A DNA stretch of 64,000 bases from Algicoccus sp048820935 (GTDB taxonomy: Bacteria; Pseudomonadota; Gammaproteobacteria; Burkholderiales; Burkholderiaceae_B): assembly GCF_048820935.1 (NCBI RefSeq), contig NZ_JBMERD010000007.1, forward strand, positions 62,001-126,000, read 5' to 3'. Shown here piece after piece: positions 62,088-64,000 of the stretch (position 1 is its first letter; every line of letters begins with the position of its first letter). A model generated the notes under the pieces. The model was not told the DNA's origin. It made no database searches and saw only the letters and a list, made by a program, of their open reading frames with translations. The position numbers and the translations under genes are program-made.

Positions 62088-62945
62088 TCAATCACCTGTG
62101 GCAATCGGGGCATTCGCACGCGAACACCACTCACTCCAAGAACCAATATAAAGGGGCGCCGTGCCAAACCCGGCCACTTCAAGCGCCAATAAGTTGTGGC
62201 AAGCCGATACACCAGACCCACACTGCATAATCAAATCTTCAGCCCGTCGCCCACCAAACAACTCGGTAAACTCTTTCGCTAGAACATCAGCCGGCTTATA
62301 GGTTCCATCGGCTTGTAAGTTGTGATGGTAGTAACGACAAATCGCGCCTGGGATGTGACCGCCAACAGGATCCACCGTTTCATTCTCACCACGGAAACGT
62401 GACTCAGAACGCGCATCCACGACGAGTTTTTGTGCCGATTCTATATTCGCCAGCACGTCATCAAAGAGCACTTCTGTGACTTGAGAAGGGCGATCGCTAA
62501 AATTACCAGCATGTCCCAGTTCAGGCACCACTTGCGTCAACTCACCACCCGCTGCCTCCCAAGCCTGAACACCACCATCAAGCACGGCAACATCAGTGTG
62601 ACCTAACCAACGTAACGTCCACCAGACACGTGATGCGTGGGACCCAAAGCTACGATCACAAATCACAATCTGAGTGTCATCATGCGCGCCCAAGTTTTGC
62701 ATGAGCTCCACCACAGCCTCTCGGGTTGGTAAGGGGTGACGACCGTTTTGACCGGTCGCCACGCCACTCATATCCGAATCCATGGAGATGAAATAGGCAT
62801 TCGGTATATGCCCTTCCTGATAGGCACGTCGCCCGGCTTGCGCATCGTGAAGGTCGTGGCTGCTGTCCAGTAGTAAGACATCGCCGTTCTGATCAGCCAG
62901 CAGGGATTTCAGCTCTGAAACAGTTATCAGTTTGGTATAGGTCAT
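62088..62945 (-). CDS. sseA: 3-mercaptopyruvate/thiosulfate sulfurtransferase (SseA-like)
   Basis: This two-domain rhodanese has 285 residues from MTYTKLITVSE; a longer frame exists but lacks support. The active Cys is in MQCGSGVSACHN near the C-terminus; the CGSGV loop is of the mercaptopyruvate type. The inactive N-terminal rhodanese domain has LLLDSSHDL. It moves sulfur to cyanide or thiols. Confidence 0.88.
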   Translation of the reverse strand: MTYTKLITVSELKSLLADQNGDVLLLDSSHDLHDAQAGRRAYQEGHIPNAYFISMDSDMSGVATGQNGRHPLPTREAVVELMQNLGAHDDTQIVICDRSFGSHASRVWWTLRWLGHTDVAVLDGGVQAWEAAGGELTQVVPELGHAGNFSDRPSQVTEVLFDDVLANIESAQKLVVDARSESRFRGENETVDPVGGHIPGAICRYYHHNLQADGTYKPADVLAKEFTELFGGRRAEDLIMQCGSGVSACHNLLALEVAGFGTAPLYIGSWSEWCSRANAPIATGD

Positions 62946-63031
62946 AGTGATCTCAATATGTTTCGGTACAAAACAAAGCGTACTGCATGAAACCTCTTGC
63001 ATGCAGTCATTTCCACAGATTCAGCACGACT

Positions 63032-64000
63032 TCAGGCTGAATGATTCTCATCGCATAAAAAGGCTTCCATCGCCTGAACATCCAACGGTCGACTGTAATG
63101 GTAGCCCTGGATCGCATCACACCCTTTCGCTCTGAGTATTTCTAGTTGATCCGCAGTTTCAACGCCTTCGGCAATCGTCTTCATGCCAAGCGTGTGCGCC
63201 ATTTGAATAATGCCCAGCACGATGGCTTGGTCATCTGGATTAGACGCCAACTCATCAATAAATGACTGATCAATTTTGAGCTTATCGACAGCAAAACGTT
63301 TCAGATAGCTCATGGAGGAGTAACCCGTTCCAAAGTCATCAATGGCAACCGTAAATCCGGCTTTACGTAACTCATCAATCCGTTCACCAGCGCCCGTCGG
63401 ATCACCCAATGCAACGGACTCAGTCAGCTCGATTTCAATCTGTGAGGTTTGAATCCCGCTTTCGTTCACGATTTCAATGATGTGAGACGATAAGTTGTCT
63501 TGAAGGAACTGTAAGGCTGACATGTTGACGGCCACCTTCAGTTTCGGTAGCCCCTGCGCTTGCCAAGCAGCCAGTTGATGCGCCACACTGCGCAAAACCC
63601 AGTTACTAATCTCAAGAATACGTCCACTTTGTTCTGCAATCGGAATAAATTCAGCTGGCGAGATGGCCCCCCACTGTGGATGCGTCCAGCGCAATAAAGC
63701 CTCCGCACCCACAAGTCGATTATCTTTCAACGACAATTGAGGTTGATAAACCAGATGGAACTCTTCATCCATCTTGACTTGCTTAAGTGCGCTAGCGAGT
63801 TCGAGCGCACGCACCGAATCTGCTTGCATATCGGGTGAGAAAAAGCGCATATTATTGCGACCTTCATTCTTAACCCGATACATGGCGGTTTCTGCATTCA
63901 ACAACAATCCACTCGCCGTTTCTGCATCACCAGGGAATTGTGAAATACCGATCGAAGCACTCACCACCACTCGCCGGCCCATCAGCGTTGTCGGCTCCTG
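63032..64000 (-). CDS. GGDEF-EAL protein, C-terminal part (cut by window end)
   Basis: The frame is open to base 64000. It contains the last part of a GGDEF domain (VVVSASIGISQFPGDA, AETAMYRVKNEGRNN) and a full EAL domain (about 75-310) with EALLRW, ELTES, DDFGTGYSSM and EGVET, the residues expected of an active cyclic di-GMP phosphodiesterase. The N-terminus lies outside the window. Confidence 0.9.
   Translation of the reverse strand, partial: QEPTTLMGRRVVVSASIGISQFPGDAETASGLLLNAETAMYRVKNEGRNNMRFFSPDMQADSVRALELASALKQVKMDEEFHLVYQPQLSLKDNRLVGAEALLRWTHPQWGAISPAEFIPIAEQSGRILEISNWVLRSVAHQLAAWQAQGLPKLKVAVNMSALQFLQDNLSSHIIEIVNESGIQTSQIEIELTESVALGDPTGAGERIDELRKAGFTVAIDDFGTGYSSMSYLKRFAVDKLKIDQSFIDELASNPDDQAIVLGIIQMAHTLGMKTIAEGVETADQLEILRAKGCDAIQGYHYSRPLDVQAMEAFLCDENHSA

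Noticed and set aside
1..64000. Prophage, restriction-modification or toxin-antitoxin loci
   Set aside because: None of the frames shows phage structural, methyltransferase-restriction or toxin-antitoxin features.

Overview
The window joins two very different pieces of DNA. From about 17.5 kb onward it is the chromosome of a betaproteobacterium. The collinear order mlaFEDAC, two ABC-2 genes, ibaG, murA, hisGDBHAFIE, hinT, tatABC, then petABC and sspAB, plus a PhaM-like granule protein, is typical of Burkholderiales. Moderate GC and the gene set suggest the Alcaligenaceae, but I cannot name a genus. Bases 1 to about 17,500 are a visibly more GC-rich multidrug and mercury resistance island.

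Island layout (1-17,526): the right part of an IS1; a short orphan gene end; the mer end of a Tn21-type transposon with merR, merT, merP, merC, merA, merD, merE and the start of urf2; then a class 1 integron unit of the In2 type inserted in urf2 (5363-17001). That unit keeps both 25-bp ends and a perfect 5-bp target duplication (ATGGA). Its interior is rearranged. After a truncated tniA comes about 4.1 kb that I recognise as IncP-alpha (RK2/RP4) plasmid DNA: pecM, tetA(A), tetR(A) and the vegetative origin oriV with nine iterons. Next are a complete IS21-family element that looks like IS1326, then orf5, sul1, qacEdelta1, the aadA1 cassette, attI1 and intI1. Beyond the unit lie tnpM and the first bases of the Tn21 res region. 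Tn21 then breaks into an IS3-family fragment, and the chromosome resumes just downstream of glmS. tnpR and tnpA of Tn21, and trfA of IncP, are not in the window.

Chromosome, 17.8-29.4 kb: glmS and glmU (UDP-GlcNAc synthesis) flank an Lrp-type regulator and a drug-type exporter. They are followed by a PhaM-like protein, a SCO1-type copper chaperone, a Nudix hydrolase, a sodium/proton antiporter with a cyclic-nucleotide-binding tail, and rpoH, which has a perfect CIRCE operator upstream.

29.5-44 kb is a long + strand array: phospholipid transport (mla, without an mlaB gene), an ABC-2 exporter, ibaG, murA, the histidine pathway (without hisC), hinT and the Tat translocase. Tat is the usual export route for the Rieske protein encoded further on at 47.0 kb.

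44-64 kb: LysR and XRE regulators, a Nif3-like protein, mscL, the cytochrome bc1 genes petABC, sspA/sspB, tRNA-Thr(TGT), a gamma-carbonic-anhydrase-like protein, a diguanylate cyclase, a RhlE-type helicase, a GTPase/membrane-protein pair (DUF3482/DUF2868), several metabolic enzymes and the C-terminal part of a GGDEF-EAL protein cut by the window edge. A parS-like palindrome lies in the 3' end of the 2-hydroxyacid dehydrogenase gene.
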